A stretch of 16,977 nt of DNA from CAYFXE01 sp964347035 (GTDB lineage: Bacteria > Acidobacteriota > Aminicenantia > Aminicenantales > Aminicenantaceae): contig CAYFXE010000053.1 in assembly GCA_964347035.1 (NCBI GenBank), positions 1 to 16,977 of the forward strand. Reading direction: 5' to 3'. The position numbers and the translations under genes are program-made. Of this stretch, positions 6,162 to 14,325 are shown one piece after another (position 1 is the stretch's first letter; each line of letters starts with the position of its first letter). The notes beneath the pieces are model-generated. The model was not told the DNA's origin. It saw only the letters and a list, made by a program, of their open reading frames with translations, and ran no database searches.

Positions 6162-7235
6162 TCACTTTTTTAAAAAATTACTGATGAGATGCTTGTTGGG
6201 AAAAAGGGCAGGAGTTCCACCGGTGTGAAAGAAGAGAATTTTGTCTTCTTTCTTAAAGTGTCCTTTCTGTATAAGATCTATCAAAGCCACCATGGCTTTT
6301 CCTGTATAGACGGGATCAAGAAAAATGCCTTCTTGAATGGCCACGAACCTGAGTGTTTCCGCTATTTCCTTATCGACGATTCCATAGCCTTCTTTAATGT
6401 AATCATCGAAAATAACAATATCCTCATCACCCGCTTCGAGGCCCAATTCCAAGGCTTCAAAAGTATCCTGGACAATCGTCAAGACATCTCGGCTGAAGGA
6501 TTCCTTCTCCTCAGAAACGCTTATTCCCAAAACTTTTATCCGATCGTCAAGAGCCTTGCACCCTGCAATCAATCCTGCTTGTGTCCCTCCCGAACCCGTG
6601 GCCAGGATGACATAATCCAGCTCAACTCCCATCGCATTGGCCTGCTCCAGCGTCTCGGCAAAGGCTTTGACATAGCTAATGGCACCCAGAGGCTTATCCA
6701 TGGATCCCCCGACCATTGATCCTCCGATAGGTGCTATATAAGGATTATAGCCACATTCCTTGATTTCGCTCGCAGTTTCTTCGATGATCTCTTCCACATA
6801 TTCCGGCTGGACGACTTTTCCTTTTCCGGCTTCCTTGATGCGAACTTCGGCATCCAGGATGAAGTCCAGGAGGAGATTCCCGTCCCATTCCTCAGGAAGA
6901 TCGTAGGTTTTAAACAGGATCAGCAGTGGTTTTATGCCAAATTTTCGGGCGGCCGCGGCGGTCTGAAGGCACCAGTTCGATTGGATGCTCGACCAGGTGA
7001 TGATCACCTCCGCCTTCTTCTCGATGACATCCTGGATGATGAATTCTAGCTTTCGGGACTTGTTGCCCCCGAAGGCAAGGCCCGTCAGGTCGTCGCGCTT
7101 GATAAAAACTTCCGGCCCGTCTAAAGTCCGAGAGAGATTTCCAAACTTCTGGAGAGGTGTTGGACAATGAATCAGGGTTTTGCGAGGGAATCGATCCACT
7201 CTAGCCTTTATATCCGAGATCGAGAATTGTCTCAT
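6162..7235 (-). CDS. D-cysteine desulfhydrase / ACC deaminase family PLP enzyme
   Basis: Family members (D-cysteine desulfhydrase, 1-aminocyclopropane-1-carboxylate deaminase, L-cysteate sulfo-lyase) cleave small amino acids to a keto acid and ammonia, releasing sulfide or sulfite for the sulfur substrates. The 357-aa protein has PTPLQKF near 25-31, KRDDLTGLAFGGNKSRKLE with PLP lysine K59, a substrate loop IQSNW (84-88), LATGSGGTQAGL for the phosphate, DPVYTGKAM, and HTGGTPALF near the C-terminus. The residue after QSN, usually His in D-cysteine desulfhydrases and Gln in ACC deaminases, is Trp88, so the substrate cannot be assigned. It is slightly longer than the usual 325-340 aa. The start has GGAGG at 5 nt spacing and lies 46 nt after the PAS gene on the same strand, consistent with one transcript. 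The downstream peptidase and dehydratase suggest an amino-acid catabolic role. Confidence 0.83.
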   Translation of the reverse strand: MRQFSISDIKARVDRFPRKTLIHCPTPLQKFGNLSRTLDGPEVFIKRDDLTGLAFGGNKSRKLEFIIQDVIEKKAEVIITWSSIQSNWCLQTAAAARKFGIKPLLILFKTYDLPEEWDGNLLLDFILDAEVRIKEAGKGKVVQPEYVEEIIEETASEIKECGYNPYIAPIGGSMVGGSMDKPLGAISYVKAFAETLEQANAMGVELDYVILATGSGGTQAGLIAGCKALDDRIKVLGISVSEEKESFSRDVLTIVQDTFEALELGLEAGDEDIVIFDDYIKEGYGIVDKEIAETLRFVAIQEGIFLDPVYTGKAMVALIDLIQKGHFKKEDKILFFHTGGTPALFPNKHLISNFLKK

Positions 7236-7281
7236 TCTTTCCTCCGGAGAAGAAATAGCAGAAAAGAACGGTCTCTATTTT

Positions 7282-7758
7282 TTATTTTTCAGGTTCACGA
7301 ATCTCTTTAAAAATGGCAAACAGGGCTGGCTCCTCTTGATAGATGATAAGACTTGCATTAATTTCAAGAGGAACATCATATCCATTTTTATGCTTAGCAA
7401 TAGTCTCGTATATAGATGGGACATCCTCACCCTCAAGGCGCTGTACGTAGTACTTCGCTATCTTGGGGAGTTCATCGGGATGCATGTAATCTACAAAAAA
7501 GCACCCGATGAGTTCCTCTGGATTATAACCTAACAAATCTTTGATACGGGAATTCACATATTTGACTTGCCGATCTTGAACTATGGCAATTCCCTCTTGT
7601 TCTCGGTCAAAAAGCTGGCGGATTTTCTCTTCGATTCCTTGTATCTCATTCTCTTTTTGTGTCCTTGCAGTTTCTAACTTCTCCAATTCTGCGATTCGTT
7701 GATGTAATTCCATCAACTCTTTTTGAATCTGCTCATTTGATTTTCCTTGATCTTTCAT
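7282..7758 (-). CDS. Small stand-alone PAS-domain protein with N-terminal coiled coil
   Basis: The 158-aa protein starts with a Glu/Gln/Lys-rich heptad-like coiled coil (about 8-50) and continues with one PAS domain (about 50-155). Typical stretches are REQEGIAIVQDRQVKYVNSR, LLGYNPEELIG, FVDYMHPDEL, and YETIAKHKNGYDVPLEINAS before the terminal strand. There is no histidine kinase, GGDEF, HTH or other output domain, and no transmembrane segment, so it is a soluble sensor or adaptor whose partner is not evident. The ligand cannot be told. The start is supported by AGGAG 8 nt upstream and by a good promoter. It precedes the D-cysteine desulfhydrase-like gene by 46 nt and may be the first gene of that transcript. 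Such short PAS modules are often parts of larger signalling proteins; nothing here suggests a broken kinase gene, as the downstream sequence is unrelated. Confidence 0.8.
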   Translation of the reverse strand: MKDQGKSNEQIQKELMELHQRIAELEKLETARTQKENEIQGIEEKIRQLFDREQEGIAIVQDRQVKYVNSRIKDLLGYNPEELIGCFFVDYMHPDELPKIAKYYVQRLEGEDVPSIYETIAKHKNGYDVPLEINASLIIYQEEPALFAIFKEIREPEK

Positions 7759-7785
7759 GCATCTATCTCCTGTTTCTCCTTATTG

Positions 7786-7814
7786 GATATATACCTTTTT
7801 TACTTTTTTGACAA
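7786..7814 (-). promoter_or_regulatory. Putative promoter of the PAS gene
   Basis: On the minus strand TTGTCA (7809-7814, 5 of 6 to consensus) and TATATC (7786-7791, 4 of 6) are separated by exactly 17 nt of A-rich sequence. They lie 28 nt before the PAS start codon. The promoter falls just after the end of the RND gene and would let the PAS and desulfhydrase genes be transcribed independently of the pump genes. Confidence 0.5.
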
Positions 7815-7892
7815 GGAATGATTAGTCCAGAAGGTTAGACCAAAAAATTTATTGGCGACTTTTTAGCTTTTTTCCGTTGGTGCAGACAAGGC

Positions 7893-10800
7893 TCAGCTGA
7901 AGCTATTCCAGGCGTCTTGCAACTCCTTTATCTTGCCCAACAACCAGGCGCGAATACCATCCCCGTAGAAATAGAAAATGGGGATAACTATGAGGATAAA
8001 AAGGGTGGAGCTGATAAGCCCCCCGACTGCAGAAAGGGCGAGCGAAGACCAGATCTGTTGTTTCCCGACCTCAAGTCTGATGAGGACTAGGGGAAACATT
8101 CCCAGGACGGTAGTGCTCGTTGTCAGAAAAATAGGTCTGACTCTCTCCCTCGATCCTTTCAACACAGCCTCTGTCAGAGGTAGGCCCTGCTTTCTTTTGA
8201 GATTAATATGATCAACGAGGAGGATGGAATTGTTGACGACGATCCCTCCGAGAAGAATAACGCCGACATAGGCAGAAGAATCGAAAGGAAAATCGGCTAT
8301 GACAAAGGCCACAAAGACACCAATCAGAGCGAGAGGGACGGCGAGAATGATGAAAAAAGGTTGGATAAGGGATTCATAAAGAGAAGCTAGGATCATGAAA
8401 ATGATGACCAGAGAAAAAATGATGGCAAATTTGATCTGGCCTTTCTCCTCCTCGGTCATTCGCCACTGTTCTTCGAGAGTAGCCGAGAAGCCCGGCGGGA
8501 GCCTGAGCTTAGAAAAGACAGCTTCTTTATACCGTTCAGCCGCTTTCGGCGGCCCCCTGAACTCCCACATGACAGTCTGCTGGAACTGCTGATTCTCCCT
8601 GTCAATCGAGCCTGCGATCGGTCTCTCTTCAAGGCTGGAAATCTCTCCCAGCCTCAGGTATTCCCTACCCCTCGTCCGGATCATGACGTCTTGAAGATCC
8701 TTGAGCTCCATCCGATCGGCTTCCGGAAATTTTATGGAGAGCTCCATCTCTTTCCCACCAATTTTGGCTTTCATAGGACCGGATAACCTTCCCCGGAGCA
8801 GAGCCTGGAGATAAAAGTAAAGATAATTCGGGTCGATATCATAATTCCTGAGTGCTTTTTTATCCATTTTTAGGATGTACTCGAAAGAATCCAACCTCCA
8901 CCAGCCATATCGGCTGGAGACGATCCGGACTTCCTTGATCCTGGGATTTCTTTTTAGATCCCTTTCCAATCTCGATGTGATGTCCTTGAGCTTCTTCAAG
9001 TTGTAACCGTAAAACTTAATCCGGGAATCGTAAAAGGTCCCGCCTCCGAAGCTAGAGAAGTAAGGCTGGGGATCGAAGCCATAAATGCCGATGCTCAATC
9101 CGGCGAAATTTGTAGCCAGTTGAATTAACTCCTCTTTGAGGAGGTAGGGATGATAGGAGGTTTCGATTTCGGGAGGAAAAGTGATATTGATAAAACCCCA
9201 CTCATCGGAAACAGATGTATTCATCTCCTTTTCATAATTTTTTGCCGACACCTTCTCTTCGAATGTCCTGGCGACCTCGTCGGTTCTCTTGATATCTGTT
9301 CCCGGAGGCATCCCAAGACGCACCAGAAGGCTCTCCTCAGAATACCATCTGAAAAATTCTCCGAGAGTGACTTCGGACCGAAACCATTTATAGGCTCCGA
9401 AATATATGAACAGGATGACCAGGATAATCTCGACAGGATGACGGATGAGGATTCTCAAGATCCTCTCATATGTCTCTCTAAATCTTTCCTTTTTCTTCTC
9501 CCTCTCCTTTCTCATAAGCTTTGGGCTCAAGGCAGGAATCATGGAAAAAGACACGAGAAGCGAGGCGGCTAAGGCCGAGGTAATCACGACCGCTAAGGGC
9601 AGGTAATAGATCTTAAGCCGCCCCTGGAAATAAGCGAAGGAGAAGAAAACGCTCATCGTAGTCAGAGTTGCTGCCAACACGGGCAGGAATACCTCCTTGG
9701 AGCCCTGGATGGCAGCCTGAAAAGGAGAATATCCTCTTTCTCTTAACCGGAGCACGTTCTCAAAAACGACGATGGAGTTATCGACAAAAAGGCCGAACCC
9801 AAGGGCCAAACCGCCCAAAGTCAGAAGATTGATGGAAATCTTGAACAGGTAGATCAAGTTAAAAGTGATCAGAACAGAAAAGGCGATGGAGGATAGAACG
9901 AGAAGGGAAGGCTTGAAACTTCTCAGAACCAGGAACACAAGGAAAAAAATGACCGAGATGATAATCCCGACCAGGAGGTAAAGGTCTCTCAGGTTTTTCT
10001 GAATCTCTCCGCTCTCGTCGTTGACAACCTTGAACACCAAATCCTGCGGCAATTCCCTTTTTATCAGCTCCAATTTTTGTTTGATCTTCCTGGCAACTTT
10101 CCTCGTGCTCGTCCCACTCTCCTTAACTACTGTTAGCCTTATCGTGGGCTGGCCGTTTATTCTATTTATGTAATATATCTCACCATAAGCGGGCAAAATT
10201 TGGGCGACATCCTCGAGCCTGATCGCATTTTCTCCAGAGTAGGCAACAATCGTCTTACCCAAGTCCTTAATCTCTCTTATAGGATCAGACACTTTGAAGA
10301 TGAACTCTTGACTTCCTCTCTTTATCTTCCCCGCTGGGTAAGTCTGAATCCTTTCCCAAATCTTATAGCTCACTTGATAGGGATGGATATTCAGGGCCTT
10401 GATCTTCTCCTTATCGAGGACGATCCTGATTTCAGGATCTGCTCCGCCAGAAACCTCGACCTCGGCGACCCCTTTGATAGACCCTATGCCCATCTCGATT
10501 TTATCCTTGACGAGCTCCCTCAACTCATTCAACGAGTAATCCCCCGAGATGGTGTATCTCAGGAAAGCCTGGACTCTAAAATCTTCAGGTATATACGGAC
10601 GAACCGAGGGCCTGACACCATAAGGAAAATCATCCTCAGCTTTGGCAATCCTTTCCCGGAGGACAAGACGGGCAAACTCCATGTTGGTTTTGGGATCAAA
10701 CTCGAGAGTTATCAACGAGCGGCCTATCCTGGATTCCGAGGTCATCTTCCTGACGCCTTTTATAGTTGAACAGATTTCTTCAAGGGGGGAGGTAATCTGT

Positions 10801-10973
10801 GTCTGGATCAATTCTGGCGGAGCCCCCTGCCAGTAAGTTTGGATATCCAATTGCGGGTACTCCTCTTTGGGGGCCAGTTCGATCGGAACGTTGAGGAAGG
10901 AATAGATACCCAGAACCAACAAGGCCAAAAAAAGCATAGCCGTGGCAATGGGTCGCTCGACAAATATTTTCAT
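7893..10973 (-). CDS. RND efflux permease, second member of a tandem pair
   Basis: This is an inner-membrane proton-driven transporter of the AcrB/HAE1 group (PF00873 type). The 1026-aa protein has the full duplicated layout: TM1 (about 10-28), a periplasmic loop (30-330), TM2-6 (about 331-484), TM7 (about 514-530), a second periplasmic loop to about 845, and TM8-12 to about 1003. TM4 carries FGLFVDNSIVV with D398 kept, but Asn399 in place of the second Asp of AcrB (D407/D408). In TM10 the AcrB lysine (K940) is replaced by Asn in VVNNSILLVD (N914). The TM11 RVRPIFLTT motif (R944, T951) is kept. Its start overlaps the stop of the upstream RND gene (ATGA), so the two are translationally coupled and probably made in fixed ratio. 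No adaptor or outer-membrane channel gene flanks the pair. Substrate is unknown; drug, lipid or peptide export are all possible. Confidence 0.92.
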   Translation of the reverse strand: MKIFVERPIATAMLFLALLVLGIYSFLNVPIELAPKEEYPQLDIQTYWQGAPPELIQTQITSPLEEICSTIKGVRKMTSESRIGRSLITLEFDPKTNMEFARLVLRERIAKAEDDFPYGVRPSVRPYIPEDFRVQAFLRYTISGDYSLNELRELVKDKIEMGIGSIKGVAEVEVSGGADPEIRIVLDKEKIKALNIHPYQVSYKIWERIQTYPAGKIKRGSQEFIFKVSDPIREIKDLGKTIVAYSGENAIRLEDVAQILPAYGEIYYINRINGQPTIRLTVVKESGTSTRKVARKIKQKLELIKRELPQDLVFKVVNDESGEIQKNLRDLYLLVGIIISVIFFLVFLVLRSFKPSLLVLSSIAFSVLITFNLIYLFKISINLLTLGGLALGFGLFVDNSIVVFENVLRLRERGYSPFQAAIQGSKEVFLPVLAATLTTMSVFFSFAYFQGRLKIYYLPLAVVITSALAASLLVSFSMIPALSPKLMRKEREKKKERFRETYERILRILIRHPVEIILVILFIYFGAYKWFRSEVTLGEFFRWYSEESLLVRLGMPPGTDIKRTDEVARTFEEKVSAKNYEKEMNTSVSDEWGFINITFPPEIETSYHPYLLKEELIQLATNFAGLSIGIYGFDPQPYFSSFGGGTFYDSRIKFYGYNLKKLKDITSRLERDLKRNPRIKEVRIVSSRYGWWRLDSFEYILKMDKKALRNYDIDPNYLYFYLQALLRGRLSGPMKAKIGGKEMELSIKFPEADRMELKDLQDVMIRTRGREYLRLGEISSLEERPIAGSIDRENQQFQQTVMWEFRGPPKAAERYKEAVFSKLRLPPGFSATLEEQWRMTEEEKGQIKFAIIFSLVIIFMILASLYESLIQPFFIILAVPLALIGVFVAFVIADFPFDSSAYVGVILLGGIVVNNSILLVDHINLKRKQGLPLTEAVLKGSRERVRPIFLTTSTTVLGMFPLVLIRLEVGKQQIWSSLALSAVGGLISSTLFILIVIPIFYFYGDGIRAWLLGKIKELQDAWNSFS

Positions 10974-13213
10974 GGTTTAGATATTGACCGACGGCTTTCT
11001 GTCAGCTCATAGGCGAGCGGGATCAAGATAAGTGTCAAGAAGGTGGCTAGTATCAAGCCTCCGATTAGAGAGATAGCCAATGGCTGTTGAAGCTCAGCTC
11101 CTCTCCCCAAACCTAGCGACATCGGAAAAAGCCCGAAGGCTGTGGTGACCGTGGTCATCAATATGGGTCTCAGCCTGACCCGACTCGCCTCGATGATAGC
11201 CTCCCTGAGTTCCAGCCCTCTTTTCCTCAATTGGTTGGTGTAGTCAATTTTCACGATGGCATCGTTGACAACAATACCCGCCAGGACAACCATCCCGATA
11301 ACGGAAATCACATTCAGGGTTTGTCCTGTGATAAACAGGGCCCAGACCGCCCCAGTCAATCCCATGGGCAAAGTAAACAATATCAGGAAAGGATGGCGAA
11401 ACGATTCGAATTGGGCGGCCATGATCATGTAGACCAGAAGCACTGCCAGAGAAAAAGCAAAGATCAAGCTTTTGAAGGACTTGGTCATTTCTTCCTGTTC
11501 ACCGCTGAAGACCACTCTGTATCCAGAGGGCAGCGCGATCTCTCCGACCTTCTCCTGAATCCGAGGAACCACCTGGCTGATCTTTGCTCCTCTTAGGTTA
11601 GCTGTGAGCAAAACCTCTCTTTGCTGGTTTTCCCGCCGAATCTCCTTCGGTCCCTTCGATACCTGGTATGAGACCAACTCTCTTAAGGGAATGAGCCCTC
11701 TTTGATGAGGGATCTGTTCATCAAGGAGGGAGTCTATGTTTTCCCGTGTTCCTTCTTCCATACGAACCAGGATGTCGAATTCTTTCTCCATCTCTTTGAA
11801 TTTCGTGGCCTGCTTTCCCCTGACCGCGTTCACCAGAAAATTGCTGATCGTGGCTGGGGATATATCATATTTACCAAGGGCCTCTTTTTTAATTCTGATC
11901 AGGAATTCCGGTTTTCCCTCTCCGATATTCATGTTCACATCAGCAATCCCCTCGATGCCTCTAAGCTTCTCCTCGAGCTTCGTGGCAATCTCCCGCAGGC
12001 GGTCCAGATCCTCGCCCTTCACTTTGAGTCCAATCTCTGCTGTGGCAAAAGCTAAAAACTCGCTGAGGGTGGACTGCTCTTTGACGATAGAGAAGCTGAG
12101 GTCTGGAAATCTCGAAAGTCTCCCTCTTAAATCATCGATCGTCTCATTGACCTGCGAAGGCTTCTGGAGTTCAACATAGATTTTGACAGAATTCAAAGAG
12201 ACATCAGGGTTTGAGCTTTCCAAACCGCTGACAATCCCGATTTGAGAGAACGAGGCTTTGACGGCCTTTAGTTCCTTAAGCCACCTCTCGACAGTCGCAG
12301 CCAAATCGGCGGTCTGATCGAGTGAAAAATCCACAGGCGTCTTTAGGTTCAGCTCGAAAAAAGACGCCTCTGGCTTCGGCATCAGCTCTCGGGGGATCTG
12401 AGTCATCAAAAGCCCTGTTAAAATCAAGAATACCAATGAGCCTGTCAAGACTTTTGCTTTATTCTCGAGAGCCCAGAGGAGAAATTGATGATAGAGCGAA
12501 GCAAACCTACGATAAACAAAATTAAATCCTTTGAACACGTATTTGAGCACAGGTTTGAAAGGAAGACTGAGGTAATGAACGATCATCAGAAAGAGCTGGA
12601 CGAGAAAACTTGAGATAAAGTTTAATGCCAAATACAGCGACTTGAGCGCAGAATATAGCAACCAGCGAAGCCCCAGGTATGGGTAAAGGAGGAATCTCCA
12701 TCTCTTTCTATTTTCTGTTTCTCTTCTCCTGTCCGTGTCTTCTATGTCTTTTGTCCTCTCAACTCTCTTTTCAAACCTGAGCTTACGAGAAGCCAGCATC
12801 GGAAGAAGAGTTAAAGAAACAATGAGTGAGGAGAGGAGAGCAAAGGTGACGGTGAGAGCTTGGTCTTTAAAAAGCTGACCAGCCACTCCGTGGACATAGA
12901 TCACAGGGAGGAAAACGGAGATCGTAGTCAGAGTGGAGGCAGTGACCGCCATCCCGACCTCTTTTGTCCCGATAAAAGCGGCCTCCAGCAGATTTTTTCC
13001 ATGGCTTTTATGCCTGAAAATGCTTTCAGAGACCACGATGGAATTGTCCACGAGCATGCCCACTCCGAGAGCAAGACCACCCAAGGACATGATATTGAGA
13101 GTGATGTCCCGAAAATACAGGAGGTTGAAGGTGGCGATGATGGAAATCGGAATGACCACGGCGATTAGGAGAGGGGTTTTCAAATCCTGGAGGAATATAA
13201 ACAGAACTAGGAA
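10970..13213 (-). CDS. RND efflux permease, first member: C-terminal part, 5' side cut by assembly gap
   Basis: This is the distal 747 residues of the RND gene that begins at 14241; the 10 N at 13215-13224 split it. The readable frame starts at the gap with FLVLFIFLQDLKTPLLIAVV, the end of TM2 and start of TM3, so a TTG at 13183 within it is not a real start. TM4 has VGMLVDNSIVV (VDN, not VDD) and TM10 has GIVVNDAIVKID, with Asn where AcrB has Lys940; RVRLRPILMTT is kept in TM11. Between TM6 and TM7 lies an unusually long linker (about 110 residues, against about 40 in AcrB). It contains a charged stretch and then two hydrophobic, aromatic-rich helices ending near the FNFVYRRF segment. The stop overlaps the next RND start by 4 nt. 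With the N-terminal part the protein would be about 1090 aa. Confidence 0.9.
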   Translation of the reverse strand, partial: FLVLFIFLQDLKTPLLIAVVIPISIIATFNLLYFRDITLNIMSLGGLALGVGMLVDNSIVVSESIFRHKSHGKNLLEAAFIGTKEVGMAVTASTLTTISVFLPVIYVHGVAGQLFKDQALTVTFALLSSLIVSLTLLPMLASRKLRFEKRVERTKDIEDTDRRRETENRKRWRFLLYPYLGLRWLLYSALKSLYLALNFISSFLVQLFLMIVHYLSLPFKPVLKYVFKGFNFVYRRFASLYHQFLLWALENKAKVLTGSLVFLILTGLLMTQIPRELMPKPEASFFELNLKTPVDFSLDQTADLAATVERWLKELKAVKASFSQIGIVSGLESSNPDVSLNSVKIYVELQKPSQVNETIDDLRGRLSRFPDLSFSIVKEQSTLSEFLAFATAEIGLKVKGEDLDRLREIATKLEEKLRGIEGIADVNMNIGEGKPEFLIRIKKEALGKYDISPATISNFLVNAVRGKQATKFKEMEKEFDILVRMEEGTRENIDSLLDEQIPHQRGLIPLRELVSYQVSKGPKEIRRENQQREVLLTANLRGAKISQVVPRIQEKVGEIALPSGYRVVFSGEQEEMTKSFKSLIFAFSLAVLLVYMIMAAQFESFRHPFLILFTLPMGLTGAVWALFITGQTLNVISVIGMVVLAGIVVNDAIVKIDYTNQLRKRGLELREAIIEASRVRLRPILMTTVTTAFGLFPMSLGLGRGAELQQPLAISLIGGLILATFLTLILIPLAYELTESRRSISKP

Positions 13214-13214
13214 G

Positions 13215-13224
13215 NNNNNNNNNN
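13215..13224. other. Assembly gap (10 N)
   Basis: Ten unresolved bases interrupt the first RND gene within TM2. The frames on the two sides do not join with 10 bases; 11 (or 8, or 14) would restore one reading frame. The run length is therefore probably a placeholder, and the break is technical rather than a mutation. Confidence 0.97.
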
Positions 13225-14241
13225 CCCGTAGATGATCGCTTTGAGAACCGATGAGATCGCATTTTCAATATACTTAGCCTGTTCATAGACAACCAGGATA
13301 TCAATCTGAGGATTTTCCTTTTTTATATCTTCCAGCACTTGCCGGGCCAGACGGGTGACTTTGACGGTGTTGGCCCCAGATTCCTTGCGGGCGAGTATCC
13401 CGATGCTCTCATTCCCGTTAAGCCTGGTTATGCCCTCCCTTTCCTTGAGAGAATCATTGATCTGAGCCACATCTTTTAACCGGACAACACCTCTCTCTTC
13501 TGTAGTCTTAAGACTGATCTCTCCGATCTCGCTGAGAAGCTCAAACTCCCCGACGACACGCAGGGCATACTTGAATCTCCCCTTCCGGATCAATCCTCCT
13601 TGAAGGTTACGGTTGAAGGCATCGATTCTCTCAGAAATCTGGTCTATGTCCAAACCGTATAGGGAAAGCAATTTGGGGTTAACTTCCACCTGAATTTCTC
13701 TTTCTACTCCGCCGGCGATCTCGGCTGATCCAACTCCCTCCACTTGTTCCAACCGAGGTTTGATCAGCTCCTCGGAGAATTCTTTAAGTTCCAGGAGCGA
13801 TCTCTCTCCCGATACGGCCAGGATTATGATCGGCTTGCTCTGAGGATCAAGGGGAATGATGGTCGGGCTTTCCACATCCTCAGGGAGTCTGTCCTTGGCA
13901 CTATCGAGTTTTTCTCTCGTGTGCAAAGTGGCAAAATCCATATCCGTTCCCCAAGAGAATTCCAGAGTCATGTAGGAAATCCCTTCTTTGGATACGGATT
14001 CCACCCTTCGCAAGCCAGGAATTCGACTGACCGCTGCCTCCAAGGGGGAGGTCAAAAGAGTTTCGATTTCTTCAGGGGCAACGCCGGAATATTGGGTTAT
14101 TACGGAGAGTCGAGGGTAGCTAATATTGGGTAACAAATCGACCCCCAATTCCCTCATTGATACAAATCCGAGAAGAACGACGGCCAGAAAAAACATAAAA
14201 ATGGTAACTGGCCTCTTAATGGAGAGCTGCGTGATCTTCAT
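13225..14241 (-). CDS. RND efflux permease, first member: N-terminal part, 3' side cut by assembly gap
   Basis: This is the first 339 residues of an AcrB/HAE1-type RND permease. TM1 (about 11-28) follows the short cytoplasmic MKITQLSIKRP. The start of the periplasmic porter domain is typical: ELGVDLLPNISYPRLSV, then YSGVAPEEIETLLTSPLEAA and the SWGTDMDFA stretch near 96-104. The segment ends in TM2 at SSVLKAIIYG where the N run begins. The remainder of the protein is at 13213-10970 in a compatible frame once the gap length is corrected. The ATG at 14241 has only a weak ribosome binding site (AAGAACAG), but it sits where the family starts and a promoter-like pair lies 25-53 nt upstream. In characterised tandem systems (mdtABC) an adaptor gene precedes this position; here the next gene upstream is an unrelated metalloprotease. 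Confidence 0.91.
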
Positions 14242-14265
14242 CTGTTCTTAAATGGATACTAATAT

Positions 14266-14294
14266 ATTTTAGCTTTATATCTTAAAGACTACAA
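14266..14294 (-). promoter_or_regulatory. Putative promoter of the RND pair
   Basis: On the minus strand TTGTAG (14289-14294) and TAAAAT (14266-14271, 5 of 6 to consensus) are separated by exactly 17 nt and placed 24 nt before the RND start. The -35 matches only its first three bases, so a helper factor would be expected for strong expression. Confidence 0.4.
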
Positions 14295-14309
14295 AATCCT
14301 GAATGGATT

Positions 14310-14325
14310 GTCATCTTCAGATGAC
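14310..14325. promoter_or_regulatory. Perfect palindrome upstream of the RND promoter
   Basis: GTCATC-TTCA-GATGAC is a perfect inverted repeat with 6-bp arms, about 15 bp upstream of the proposed -35 box of the RND operon. It may be an activator or repressor site. As a terminator for the preceding metalloprotease gene it would be weak, since no T-run follows it on the minus strand. The rest of 14326-14466 is AT-rich and shows no ORF or RNA I recognise. Confidence 0.35.

Noticed and set aside
7845..7892. Terminator after the second RND gene
   Set aside because: The region is A/T-rich with a short CCAA/TTGG symmetry but has no GC-rich stem, so a terminator is not supported.
10200..10769. 189-aa open frame on the plus strand inside the second RND gene
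   Set aside because: Shadow of the RND porter domain; no start signal or recognisable protein.
13026..13304. Antisense-frame reading of 92 aa crossing the N run
   Set aside because: It exists only because the unresolved bases allow any frame; the RND frame on both sides explains the sequence.
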